Shown here: positions 32,732 through 44,571 of the stretch, piece by piece | Layout: each line of letters opens with the position of its first letter | How positions within the stretch are numbered: position 1 is the stretch's first letter | NCBI RefSeq assembly: GCF_024139115.2 | Contig: NC_085140.1 | Location: forward strand, 16,933,085 to 16,997,084 | Reading direction: 5' to 3' | DNA length: 64,000 nucleotides | From: Armigeres subalbatus | Lineage: Eukaryota > Arthropoda > Insecta > Diptera > Culicidae | Made by a program: the position numbers and the translations under genes | Notes under the pieces: model-generated | Told to the model about the DNA's origin: nothing | Seen by the model: the letters and a program-made list of their open reading frames with translations, nothing else | The model's database searches: none

Positions 32732-33292
32732 GATTCCGACGGGAATCCTTTCGGGATTCCGACGGGAATCCTTTCGGGATTCCGACGGGAATCCTTTCGG
32801 GATTCCGACGGGAATCCTTTCGTGATTCCGACGGGAATCCTTTCGGGATTCCGCCGGGAATTATTTCGGGTTTTCGACGGGAATCCTTTCATATTTCCGA
32901 CGGGAATTCTTTCAGAATACCGATGGGAATCTTTTTGGGTTTCCGACGGGAATCTTTTCGGGTTTCCGACGGAAATTCTTTCGGATTCCGACGGGAATCC
33001 CTTCGAGTTTTCGACGGGAATCCTTTCGTATTTCCGACGGGAATTCTTTCGGGATTTATTCAGGAATCGAAAGGATTCCCGTCGGAATCCCGAAAGGATT
33101 CCGTCGGAATCGAAAGGATTCCGTCGGAATCGAAAGGATTCCCGTCGGAATCCCGAAAGGATTCCGTCGGAATCGATCCCGTCGGAAAGGATTCCCGTCG
33201 GAATCCCGAAAGGATTCCCGTCGGAATCCCGAAAGGATTCCCGTCGGAATCCCGAAAGGATTCCCGTCGGAATCCCGAAAGGATTCCCGTCG
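32732..33292. repeat. 23-bp minisatellite arranged as an inverted pair (foldback)
   Basis: The left arm, 32732-33053, is tandem GATTCCGACGGGAATCCTTT+CGG units. From 33066 to 33292 the same unit runs in the opposite strand (AAAGGATTCCCGTCGGAATC). Outside the arms CACCGTACCA and TGATACGGCG also mirror each other. 23 bp is not a multiple of 3 and the unit has no stop in any frame, so long spurious frames appear on both strands. The structure recalls foldback transposon ends. Confidence 0.9.
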
Positions 33293-33479
33293 CTTGATAC
33301 GGCGGGAAAGGTGCTCGAGATTGGTGATACGCAGGTGCGGATGGTCTGGTGGTAACTAGTTTGGTTTCCGGAAGGGTAACACACACACACACAGTCAAGC
33401 AGCCAAAAGTTATGACGATTTCTGTCGTCACTTCTTCACATAATTTCTGATTTTTCGTCAATTCGAAAAAGTCCTTGAG

Positions 33480-34530
33480 CAACTGTCAAAGAAATTCCTA
33501 AGGAAATGGATCAAAAATTCCGTCAGCAGTTCCTTTGGAAATTAAGGAATTCTTTTTGAAGTTCTTTCTGAAATTCATTTGGATTTCAAAAATTCAATTG
33601 TTCGGAAATTTCTCTGCAGAATTTTCTAAGAATTATTTCGGGAACTCCTCCGTGGATTTCATTCAAGAATATTTTAGAAAATGTTTAGACATGTGTCCAA
33701 AGATTCGTTCAGAAAATTATCCGGAAATTCCATTGTATTTTTTTCCTGCAGGAAATCCTTTAGTTAAACCACACAAAAATTCCTTAAATTAATTCTTTCC
33801 AAAAATCCTGCAGGAATTTGGAAGAATTTCTCCGGAAGTTCTTTTAGGAACTTTTTGATTTTTTTTTAATTGATTTCCGATGCAATTTCTAAAGGAATTG
33901 CCGAAGGAACTCCTTAATGAAGTAAGGAGTTTCAGATGGACTTTTCGGTAGATTTTCTGAAAGAATTTCCAAAAGAACTCATGAAGAAATTCTAAGAAAG
34001 TCCTAATGGAAAATAGGAAGAAATATTGCTAGCAAAAATTCTCAAGCCAATTTAATTTCTAACAAAATCCTAATCCGAAGGAATACATAAAGGAATTTCT
34101 TGAACAGTTGCTAAAAGAATTTTCGAAGAATGTTTTCAAGAAATTCTGGAGGAAGTTCTGAAAGAAAGTATCCTGAGGAAAATTTCTAAAGAATTCCAAG
34201 AATTTCTACCTAGAGTTTCCGCAGAAATCACTAAAGAAATTTCTAAACGAATACCTGGAGGAATTTCTTTCATGAACTGCTGGAATAATTTCCGAAGGAA
34301 ATTTCTGAAAAAAAAACTCTTAAGGAATTTCCGAAGGAATTTGTTGAAGGGATTTCTGGATTTCCTTCCGAAGGATTTTTTGAAAAATTTCCGGGAGTAA
34401 TTTTCGAAAGAATTCCTGTAAAAGAAATCAAAGAAATTTCTGAAGGAATTGTAGAAACAATTACTTAAAGAATATCTGGAGGATTTTTTTATTGTATGCT
34501 TGAAGAAATTGCTGAACATATGTGGCATAA
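33480..34530. repeat. Degenerate AAGGAATTTCTGAAGGA array
   Basis: A kilobase of imperfect units built on GGAATTTC/GAAATTCC with no constant period. The 130-codon minus frame at 34136-34528 (Phe/Asn/Ser-rich) is a product of the repeats. Confidence 0.6.
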
Positions 34531-34539
34531 TAAATTGCT

Positions 34540-36880
34540 TTGATTTCCGGGAATCTAAAGTGCTATTCCAGTTATTCTTTATTTTTACTTTTTGCGGTTC
34601 CTGATTTTCATTTTAAAACCACTAAGCAATGGTTCGGATTCGATAAACTTCGTGTTTAATCAATTATTTTGCTTTTTATTGGCTTTTGTAACTTAGATTA
34701 GAATATCTGTAGTTAATGACTGTGGAAGCGCCATATTACTGATAACATTATAACAAATTGGCTATTTAGCCTGGACTATCTAAATTGTTCAGATCCTCCT
34801 AGACCTAGACGAATGCCAAATATCTACTTAACATTTTAAGCAGTATTTTACTAGATAAAGCTTTTAGAGTTGAAACCCAAACCGACGAACTGTATAGCAT
34901 TTACTATTTGTATGTCGCCACGCGCCGGTGCCGACTTAACAGCGATTTCGAATTTACGATTTAGCGATTCGAATCTTACAACTTAAAAACATTTTGAATT
35001 CTACAGAAATTTATTGAAACCGTTAGAAAAAATCTTAAATCCAAATTTTGGTTTCTTGACTTGATTGAAAAACATTTTCATTGCAATTATAGTCATTTGC
35101 GTGATAAAATTCTGATCGGCGGCGCGCCGACCCTAAATCATTGGCGGCTGAATTCTAATTAATTGTATTAGTGGTAAAAACTCCCAGGGTAAAACATTCA
35201 GAATCTACATTTGTTTGCGATATCCCTAGCAGCACACATGTTGTAAATAAGCTACTATTACTCATATATTATCAAATTCAGTCATAATACATGAGCTACG
35301 TGGATACGCAATCAATGATATATTTATATTGAAGTTACTTTTGTTATTCAAATTAGACCGATACAAATAGTCAATAGTCAACAGTTCAAAATGATCATCG
35401 AACTGATTTTTAGAACACTTCCCAAGCTGAAAGACAGTTGTTGTTAGTAAGGAAAGTAAAGTTATTTGTAAATTAACGTTAATTTGTAAATTAAAAGTAG
35501 CCTCAATATAGCCTACAAATTGTATAATTTTTTTTTTCTTCAAAACAATTATATCAAGTTAAAGGGATAAGCCAGTCACTTTTAATTCTAAATAAAATTG
35601 AGATGTGATCGCAAACATAAAACCACACGCAGTTGGTTCAGAAAATTGTTTCTCTTCGCCGAAGCATACGACAAAAATCAGCCACAATGAATCGCTTTCA
35701 CGAGCGTCTTCTCACCGCCCATCAGTCTCGTTCGCGCGAAGATGGCCCACCATCATCAGAATCTCAACTCCGTTGTTTCAAGTGACTTAATTTGTTGTTT
35801 CCTTATAAAAATGGGCGGCAGTTTATGTGTCAGAATGTGTGTTCTTATGACTTTCTCCTTTTTGACACAATCCAACCGCGTGGGTGGACGAATGGATTTC
35901 GGATCCATCGTTGCGTACGTCCCGTCCAAGTGAAACAAAATACGTGGAGAATGTAGATGGGACGATTACGTCGAATGAACTGAGTAGCTGTCTTTGAACT
36001 GCAGCACATCGAGTGATTTAAATGGAGTTCCCAACCGATTGATTTGCCTTATACGAATTCTGCACCTACTTGAATCAATGTCATTCGTAATAAAGAATGT
36101 GTTGAACGCGAACCCCATGATCCATGAAGAATATCTCTATAGACGACATCATGTAATGAATGAACAAAAAACCGTTTAAGTCAACCCAACGCTGCTATAG
36201 TACACGCTGGTGTCTACTGCCATGTGCGGGAATCCTAATGCTGAAAAATGTGTATTTTGCATCAACTGCGAAACGGAGCAAGTGCCGCTGACAAGTGTAG
36301 TCTAAGTACATTCATAGGTGCCTGAACACTTGAGAGGGGAAATAAGGGCATAAATCACCCATTCCATTCACTTTAGAGCGGAGCAGGCAGCACCTAACTC
36401 CTTGTTTGTAGGTGATCAGCCCATGAGGCTCGGTTTCAGATGCGTTTATGCGATCAGAGAGAAGGGAAGCCGAATGCTGGATCATGTATGAAGAGGTGGT
36501 GCCTTTGTGTGACTTGCTTGCACGGTACTGTGTCACTCTTCCAACCCAGTCAGATGATGACGTGCAGTGATGATGGAGCTTTTCTGCTATACATTTGAGC
36601 ACCGCAAGTCACGTAAATGAATGTGCACGCGTTTGTACTGTTCCATTGACTTGAAGTGATGAGGGGTCTTAATCGATTTATATCACATTAGGCGATCAGC
36701 TGTAATAATTGTGGCACTGGATAGCGCAGCGTAAGTTCCGATAAAGCGTGCACGGTTGCACACAGGCATTGTTAACTTGTATCGACGGCGATGGTCAAAC
36801 ATTCTTTGGTGCTTCGAAGGACAAATAATATTAATAATGCTTTATTAGCAACTTGCACAGTTTGATAACTGCTCGTGTCA
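34540..36880. other. Unassigned region
   Basis: 34540-35600 is AT-rich and featureless. 35600-36650 has balanced composition and could be host non-coding DNA. Short frames, including 36312-36602 minus (96 codons), show no known domain. Confidence 0.35.
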
Positions 36881-36889
36881 TGCTGAACT

Positions 36890-37060
36890 TAACTCAACGT
36901 ATGAATTTTTAAGAATATACTGTGAAAATTTCGAAGGATTTTCTAATAATTTTCCTTGCAAATTCCGATGAATTTCCAGTGGAAATATTGAAATAGTTTG
37001 CAAGCAAATTCTGAAGAATTTTCTATGGAAAAAACAAAATATATCCCGCAGATATAACAA
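36890..37060. repeat. Short degenerate AATTTCC/GGAAATT array
   Basis: Units like GAATTTTCTAATAATTTTCC resemble the array at 33480-34530. Confidence 0.4.
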
Positions 37061-37124
37061 AGTATAATCTGTGAAGTCAGTGTAAATTTGAAGAATTTAA
37101 GATGTAGATTCCTTCAATTTCCAT

Positions 37125-37330
37125 TGAATCTCTGTATAATAAAAATGAAATGGTCTGTGTTCGTATCCGTATTACTCGAAATTTTTTTTTTTTTTTTAAG
37201 CTTTATTTGAGTGATTTTTCAACATATTGAAGAGTTCATCACTACATATATTACTCGAAAACGGCTGGATGGATTTTATTCATTCCTTCAGCTATGTTCG
37301 TTATGCACTCTCCAATAGTCGAGATCTGTC
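37125..37330 (+). mobile_element. Helitron-like 5' fragment
   Basis: ATAAAAATGAAATGGTCTGT followed (after a 67-bp insertion) by CTCGAAAACGGCTGGATGG parallels the 5' half of the Helitron-like element at 17986-18244. No 3' CTAG hairpin end was found nearby, so it is a fragment. Confidence 0.45.
37182..37248 (-). mobile_element. 67-bp poly(A)-tailed retroposon insert
   Basis: TATTACTCGAAA occurs at 37170-37181 and 37249-37260. Between them is a poly(T) run then 50 bp of unique sequence, that is, a poly(A)-tailed minus-strand insert with a 12-bp duplication. It looks like a severely 5'-truncated LINE-mobilised insertion. Confidence 0.8.
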
Positions 37331-37544
37331 CTGGCCACGTCCTTGCGAATGCTGAGGAAGGGGAATGATGGTTTGTTGGACACCTACTTAAGAAAGATGC
37401 AGAGAACTCTACGACACTCTCATAGGTGCCACGGGAGGTTTTGGGATTGTGTGTAAGGTTACAATAGTAGGAATCGTCGTTTTGGTAGAACGTGAAACAC
37501 GGAAAGAACTAAGATAGAAATACAAAGTAGGAAAGGGGCGAGCC

Positions 37545-39061
37545 CATAGGCGTAACTAGAGTCTCGGTCTAGGGGGGGCCATGGCACCAGTTGGTGGGAT
37601 GTAATTTTCAAAGGCGATTTAAAGCACTGTGCGCATGGATTGCAATAGAAATTGATTGACTAAGTTTATCGCTCATTTGTCCTAGAACTAACATAAAAAA
37701 ATCGCGAATAATACAATTGATTTCCAATGATGCTGTGATTGCTTCAAAACGCTGTGTCTGTGTCAACTTGTCTTATCCATGTTACTAAATGTGGATAAGT
37801 GTGTAATCTAAGATTCAAGAATCTTCTTCGATCTTCTTCTATCTATAAATGAAATTCGATATGAGTATATTTCTGAAAGTTTTCAAGCATTTCCATGATT
37901 ACTTAATGCATAAAGATCTCGATTTTTTTGAAACTTGAAATTTTTGAAACTCTTTAGATGTGGAATAAATTCCACGAAATTTTGTCATGATCAATATAAG
38001 TATTCATGCAATTCCAAAATGTATGCTATGTGCTGAAATAGTTAAGTACCGATGAACACAAATTTGGAATCCTAAAGTGTTTTTTATGAGTCATAAATTC
38101 CATGAGTCATAAAATTATGAGTCATAAATCAAATTCCAGAATAACATAAGGTTTTTGTAGTTACTGACGTTAGGAAGAGGCTTTATTATAGTTTTCTGAA
38201 TAGGTGAGAGATATCTCTGCAAAAATCAAAGAGACTTGAGAAGCAACCAAATCGATCTGAATTGTGCTGCAAAATGTTTTCTGATACGAACTGGTTTCTA
38301 AATCTATTTTTTTATCCTAAAAAACAAATTCTAACTAAAGCAGGCACAAAAGAGTTTTCCGATGATCCTTATGAAATCGCCAAAAAATTAAATGGAACAA
38401 GATCTTTTGAGGATTATAAAAATATTTCTTTAATGCAATCTCTGTTGTGAGTGCGAAGGTTGCCTAAGTTTTGTCCTAATACTTTCAATGGAATGCGTTG
38501 TTGATTTTTCTGTCATTGTAACAAAGATTCTTAAGTTTTATAATTTTATATCTTTCTGTGCCGAAGATTTTCGAAAGAATGGTCGTTCGAAATTTCATTG
38601 ACCGGATTTGTGTACATGTGCTCATTTTGATGTAGTTGCTTCAGTCTTTTTTGAAGCGGATGGTAGTTTAATAGAACAGAAATATTTATATCTTAATACA
38701 ATTAAGTTTTTATGTTTCTGCGACCAGGATACTAGTCAAACAAATGCAGAACAAATTTATTATTTTAAGCTAGCAACTGAATTAGAAGCGGCATTGATTT
38801 TAGCTTAAAAATCGAGAAAATGTTCCTGGCGGTCCAACTTAAATATTTCGATGCTTTGCTGAACAAATGGTCATAGATGTGATAACGCAACAAAAAATAT
38901 GTTTATAGAATTCATAATCAAAATTAAGAAATATGTAGGAAATATGTAAATGAAATAAAAACTGACTAAGTTGGAATTACTTTTCAAAATTTTCTGGGGG
39001 GGCCACAAGTAGGTCTGGAGGGGGCCAGGCCCCCCCCGGCCCCCCCCTATTTACGCCCATG
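37545..39061. mobile_element. hAT-type element with exact 8-bp duplication
   Basis: The ends CATAGGCGTAACTAG and (inverted) CATGGGCGTAAATAG carry G-rich subterminal runs. GGCGAGCC is duplicated at 37537-37544 and 39062-39069. The AT-rich 1.5-kb interior has short frames (38262-38450, 38608-38808) that I cannot match to a transposase. It is likely non-autonomous or decayed. Confidence 0.88.
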
Positions 39062-39128
39062 GGCGAGCCTAGAATTGAACCCACGACCTTGAGATCAAAA
39101 GCGAAACGCCACTGCAGAAACGCCCGGA
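39062..39128 (-). repeat. tRNA-like B-box remnant (SINE-like)
   Basis: The minus strand reads GGTCGTGGGTTCAATTC, a B-box variant. The sequence left of the hAT element joins it (GGAAAGGGGCGAGCC), so the hAT element landed in this SINE-like remnant. Confidence 0.4.
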
Positions 39129-39864
39129 AATGTTACATGTTGTTCACCAAATCGTGTTTCATCGTGATGGATGATGAAACCGACGTCAAAGCTGACTACC
39201 GTCAACTTCCTGGGCAAGAATATTTCGTTGCGAAGTCTAAGTTAGTTATTCCGGACGATGTCCGAACAAAATAGTTCTCAAAATTTGCAAAGAAGGCAGA
39301 TGATTTGCGTATGTGGTGAAGTAAGCGCTCCCTTCACTATTTCCGGAACAATCAACGGTACTATTTACACCGAAGAGTGCTTCAAGAAGCGTATTTTACC
39401 ATTCATAAGAAAACACAAAGTATTAACTCTGTTTTGGCCTGATCTGGCGTCCTGCCCCTACGCTAGAAACGTGCTGGAGTGGTACCGAGCTAACGGAGTT
39501 AAATTTGGCCAAAATATATGAACCCATCAAATTCACCGGAACTTCGCCCGATTGAAAAATTCTGGGCAATTGTGAAGACAAAACTTCGCAAACATCCCAA
39601 TATTAGTAAAATAGATCTGTAGTTGAATAAAATATGGGTAAAAACAACAAAAACACTGGGAAAATCGATTGTACAAAATTTGATGGGTGGAGTGAAAAGT
39701 AATATGCGCGCATTCGGAATGGGTGATGAAATCGAATAAAACAAATGTTGCAAATCATAACTCGTTAAAAGTTTTTCATTCCCTGAAAATTTCAAGAAAA
39801 TCCGATAATCGGTTTGATTTTTGTGAGTAAATATGTGTGTGCCATTTTTATCGAATACACCCTT
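39129..39864 (+). pseudogene. Second DD37E mariner transposase relic, 5'-truncated
   Basis: Three catalytic contexts are visible: VMDDETDVKADYRQLPGQ (first Asp), FWPDLASCPY (second) and SPELRPIEKFWA (Glu). They are spread over frames at 39129-39274, 39258-39521 and beyond, with stops. The right terminus GTGTGCCATTTTTATCGAA ends at TTA (39864-39866). The left terminus is missing. It is related to the transposase at 15664-16680. The next base belongs to gypsy-1, so it was inserted in, or rearranged against, that element. Confidence 0.85.
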
Positions 39865-40282
39865 TAGCAAGAGAAACTAAAAAAGACGAATTCCTAACAA
39901 AAATCATTGGGTTTGTCACAAATAATTGTTCAAGAAATGTACCGAAGCAGTTCAGAAATTTATTTGCACTTAAAGAAAAATTACAAATTGTGGAAGGTAT
40001 TTTGCTGATGGAAGATAAAGTTATTGTTCCTGGAAGCATTAAACATGCTGTATTGAAGCTCTTTCATGCTAATCATAATGAAATGACGAAAATGAAACAA
40101 TTAGCCAGAAGATCTATTTATTGGGGGGAATAAATTCAGACATAGAAGAATTCGTTAAAAGTTGTGAAACATGTGCAAGGAGAGAAATAGTAGGTACCGA
40201 AAGTGGAATTTACTTAAACTTGGACACCCACTACGCGTCCATTCAGCAGATTGCACGCTGACTTGTTTTATTTCGATAAAAA

Positions 40283-40486
40283 CAGTGGCGTTTCCCTAAC
40301 CTCAATCTACCTGTGCACTGGACTTGAATTCAAGGAATTTTCGTACGAAAATGTATAGAATAACTTGATTTTGATCAGATTAAACGATGTTGATAATTTT
40401 ATTTTTTATTTGGGTTGTAGAAATATCAAAATTTTCATTTTTTGTATTAGTGCACAGGTAAAAAGTGAGGTTACGCGGCGCCACTG
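40283..40486. mobile_element. hAT MITE in gypsy-1 (204 bp)
   Basis: The ends CAGTGGCG and CGCCACTG are followed inward by CCTAACCTCA/TGAGGTTA and TGCACAGGT motifs. The 8-bp GATAAAAA is duplicated at 40275-40282 and 40487-40494. It interrupts the integrase reading frame. Confidence 0.9.
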
Positions 40487-40518
40487 GATAAAAATACATT
40501 CCTATTAATAGTAGACAG

Positions 40519-40933
40519 CAGGGATTGAATCCTAAAGAGAAAGAACAAGTCTCTTACTTATCATCTCTGTATACATATACTATATGTAGCATACCGCGAG
40601 AGACTTTTTTCGCAAGCTGTCATGATAGAGAACTGATTCGGGAGGCTATACCCCATGATAAATTTCTTTTGCAAAGCTCCAAATGCGGAGAGCACTGGTT
40701 CTGATGATGCATTTCAACTTGTTTTACACAGCTGTGCAGTAACCAACACGAAAGAAGCGAAAACAAAGCGATAATCACCTTTTTTCTGTAGGGGCTGCCT
40801 ATCCGATTCTGTTTTTCGCACTTGTATACAAGTTTGATAAATTTGTTATCATGACTTGTTATGATTCGGAACAGTTTTTGCCTCTCTTTTATCGTTGTTC
40901 GTTATCTATTGAGAGCCATTTCTGCAAACCCTG
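40519..40933. mobile_element. hAT MITE in gypsy-1 (415 bp)
   Basis: The ends are CAGGGATTG and (inverted) CAGGGTTTG. The flanks GTAGACAG and GTAGACAA agree in 7 of 8 bases. The insertion lies exactly between LIVDSR and VDNHSKWLE of the integrase. Confidence 0.8.
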
Positions 40934-41929
40934 GTAGACAATCATTCAAAATGGCTCGAAGTTGAATGGATGAGGCATGGAACAAATTCTAAATCTGTAA
41001 TTTGGTCTTTAATTTGCTAGATTTGGTCTTCGGGATGTGGTAGTTACGGATGGTGGTCCACATTTTCAATCTGTTGAATTCATTTCTTTCTTAGAAAACC
41101 AAGGAATTAAGATATTAAAAAGTCCACCCTACAATTCCAAAAGAAATAGAATCTTTTTCTAATCAACTATCGTCTTTTTCTTCTTATTGGCATTACATCC
41201 GCTCATTGGGACAGAGCCGCCTCGCGGGTTAGGTTCAAAAGGTCGAAAGGCATAAGGTGGAAAGTGTAGGAGAATAAGCAGATACGTTCAACGAGAATAT
41301 ACATATATTTGAAGAAACGATAAACACTCAAACTATAAATTCATATAACAATATTACGAAATATAGAAGTGGAATTTCAGATACAAAAAAACAAATGAAT
41401 AAAGAATTTGCATACAATATTGAGACAAAACAGATAATATTCTTATTATACCAGAAAGGCAAATGACAAGTTGGATAATAAATTGTGAGATATGGACCTA
41501 AGATGAAATTATAGTACACATAATAATAATAAATACTATCAAAAGTTGCCAAAATAATTCAAAATATTGTTTGATAATAAGATAATAAGAATTATAAATA
41601 AAATAGATGAAACAAATATTTTCTAGACGTACTGCGTTTTATTAATTTGAAAAAAATCTTAAATTTTTGGTTACTCTAATAGGAATTACCCCGTAGCTTG
41701 ATCGAACGCGCAAGCAAAAAAAAATATAATAAGAAACAAAAGATGCGCGCAGTTTCCATGGTAACCAGGGGAAGCTAGCCTTCCCCTCGCCTAGTCCAAA
41801 AGACTATAAAACGGGCACTCAATGGACAATCGGGTCATTCACAACTCGGACGACACACGCAACGCACGGCACCCTTACTTGGCTTGGCAGCAACGAAGAA
41901 CCAAGTGACCACCAGCATCGACCTCCAAC

Positions 41930-43292
41930 CCAACCCATCGCCATCGACAAAATTCCCATCCCTACCAAGAAAACCTGCAAGATCCTCGGTGGACAGGAAA
42001 CTCAATTTCAGTGACCACTGCAACCGAGTACGGGGTGAATGTGCATCCAGAATCAACATCGTAAAGAGCATTTCAAAAAGAAGATCTAGGAGCGACCGCC
42101 CAACGCGGCTCCGAGTAGCGAATGCAATCATCTGCAGTCGACTCCTCTACGGCATCGAGCTGAGCAGCCTCAACCTTGACAACCTTATCGCCCTGCTAGG
42201 GCCAACATATAACAGAACCATCCGGATAGTCTCCGGACTGCTCCCGTCGACCCCGGCGGATGTGGCATGCGCCGAGGCCGGTGTACTACCCTTCCGTTTC
42301 CAAGCCACCGCCGCCCTCTGCAGCAGGGCCATCGGTCACTCCGAGAGAACAAAAGCAAGCCGAAACCACGACCACCTCAACGACAACGCCAACACGGCTC
42401 TTCACAACCTCTGCGGTAAAAGCATCCCCAAGATCGCCGGCCTCCGACGCCTGGGACCGAGACACTGGCAAACCCCCCCTCCCAAAGTAGACCTCAAGCT
42501 CAAAGAACGCCTCTCAAGAAACCCAAACCCAGCTGTAGCACAGGAAACCTTCAAAAACCGCATCCGGGAAAGGTACCAGAAACACGACATCCGATTCACG
42601 GACGGGTCCAAGGCTGCCGGCAGAGTCGGCATCGGAATTTACTCCTCCACCCTCGATGAATCGTACCGACTGTCGGACCGTTGCACGGTCTACTCAGCTG
42701 AAGCAGCCGCAATCTTCAGGGCCATGGCCATACCCAGCACACTGCCAATCCTCGTCGTTTCGGACTCAGCTAGTGTCCTAACAGCCCTGGCGTCACCAGC
42801 CAGCAAGCATCCATGGATCCAAGCGATCGAATCAGTAGCCAACCGCAACACCACGCTCCTCTGGGTACCCGGCCACGCAGGAATACCCGGCAACGAATAT
42901 GCAGACGCACTGGCCAATCTCGGAAGAACCGACGGCTTTATGAGCAGAGAAGTCCCGGCAGCGGACGCCAAACTGTGGGTCGCATGCTGAAGAACTCGAC
43001 CCTACCAGGCAACGACAGCGACAATCGTCGCGAGCAAGTGGTGCTCTCCAGGCTGAGAACGGGCCACACCAACGTCACCCATAACTTGGGTGGCACCAAC
43101 ATACATAACAGATGCGAGGAGTGTGATTGCACTCTGAACATCAACCACATCTTCGGCACATGCCCGATCTACCACACAGCCCGCACCAACAACAACATCT
43201 CCAATGCCTACTCGGCCCTGCAAAACAACCCGCTGGACGAGAGGAACACAATTAACTTCCTCAAAGACGCCTACCTCTACACTAGGATATAA
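41930..43292 (+). pseudogene. LINE ORF2 C-terminus: RT thumb, RNase H, zinc motif
   Basis: The main frame (to 42990) reads KLNFSDHCNRVRGECASRIN, typical of the segment after the RT active site. RNase H then follows: RFTDGSKAAGRVGIGIYS (Asp), the YSAEAAAI Glu, VVSDSASVLTAL (Asp) and WVPGHAGIPGNEYADALA (His, Asp). All RNase H acidic residues are present. A frameshift near 42980 leads to 42990-43292 with the CEECDCTLNINHIFGTC zinc-like motif and the natural stop. A second shift lies near 41980. The part before that is out of frame. The role would be reverse transcription and RNA removal for target-primed insertion. Confidence 0.88.
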
Positions 43293-43550
43293 TAGAAAAC
43301 CTGGCATCACACCACGACAACCCAACGAATGAAGACCCCCGCATCGAAACTGGACTATTCTCAAGAAACCACGGAACACGACCTGAACCCCTCAAAAATA
43401 AACCGACCCGGCAACGAAATTGGACTACTCTCTCAAAAAAATGGAACACAAATCGAATTAACCCTGGAACCCCAATAGACCCCGCAACGACAATGGACAC
43501 CCTCCGGAATACGCACCATCTATGATGGAACACTGAAAATCTCCTTTTTA

Positions 43551-44571
43551 CCCTTCTTACATCCTAAGAAGGGTATAAAGATCGCTTGAAAAACCGACTT
43601 TTTATCCGAGGCTCGGAGACCCAAGTCGTATATACCAATCGACTCAGCTCGACGAGCTGAGCACATGTCTGTCTGTCCGTGTGTATGTATGTGTGTATGT
43701 GTGTGTGTATGTGTGTGCGTTACAAAAATCTCACATCAAGATCTCAGCCGTCCGTGGACCGATTTGCACGATTTTAACACTAAACGAAAGCTATGACTTT
43801 GTCATTGGACAAGTTCAATATCAAATTGCAATCGGACATTTGGTTCCAGAGATATGTGAGAAATACGAACATGAAGTGTATTTTCAGAAAACTAACAAAA
43901 TAATGTCACATAAATATCTCAGCCGTCTGTAAACCAATTTGCATGATTTTATCTTTAAACGAAAGCTATGACTTTGCCATTGAACCCATTGTATTTTGTT
44001 TTTGCAATTAGACATTGGGTTCCGGAGATATCTCTGAAATACGAACATAAAGCATTAGACGTACCAACTTCACACATTGGTAAAATATGTCCCAACAAGA
44101 TCTCAGTCGTCCTTGGACCGATATGTGCGATTTTATCTTTAAACGAAAGCTATGTTTTTGTCATTGGACCCATTAATTTTTTTCTGCAATTGGAAATTCG
44201 GTTTCAGAGATATCTGTGAAATACGAATATGAGACATATTTTCAGACTACTAATGAAGAATTGTCACACCAATATCTCAGCCGTCTATGACCCGATTTGA
44301 ACTCTTTTGGGCTTAAACAGAAGCTGTAATATTGCCATTTAAGGCGGCAAATCAAATCTGCAGTCTTTTTGTATTTTTGAAAAATTGGTAAATTTCCAGA
44401 AATATCCCTTTTTTTATTTTGAAATCGATAAAAGCATGATAATATCAGTTATTTTATATTCAATTGAAGTTCATATGCATAAAAATTGTAATATGCACTG
44501 GGCACACACAACCATTCAAAAGTGTAAGAAGGGTTGCGTTCACTTTAGGTGGATTAAGTCGGGTTTTTATT
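43551..44571 (+). mobile_element. Tandem-module repeat element, family A copy 2
   Basis: The ends CCCTTCTTACA and TGTAAGAAGGG are followed by TTTAGGTGGATTAAGTCGGG. The GACTCAGCTCGACGAGCTGAG core and TG-rich stretch are as in copy 1. Four tandem modules of about 175 bp follow, each opening with ATCTCAGCCGTC and containing AAACGAAAGCTATG. It is embedded in the LINE 3' UTR. Confidence 0.8.

Larger units (their letters stand above)
39867..41161 (+). pseudogene. gypsy-1 integrase, interrupted
   Basis: Blocks in order: the integrase zinc region (HANHNEMTKMKQLARRSIYW then SCETC), a YFDK/LIVDSR segment that should carry the first catalytic Asp, VDNHSKWLEVEW, and GLRDVVVTDGGPHFQSVEFI with the second Asp, then SPPYNSK. 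The Glu-containing block is deleted just after it. The chain is split by MITEs at 40283-40486 and 40519-40933. These motifs define Ty3/gypsy integrase. Confidence 0.85.

Noticed and set aside
32732..33292. CRISPR-like array of 23-bp repeats
   Set aside because: Units are contiguous without unique spacers, mirrored in the middle, and the context is an insect genome.
32614..33390. Long open frames (258 codons minus, 177 plus) with Gly/Ile/Pro/Ser/Arg repeats
   Set aside because: The 23-bp unit has no stop in any frame, so frames are open on both strands. No gene is implied.
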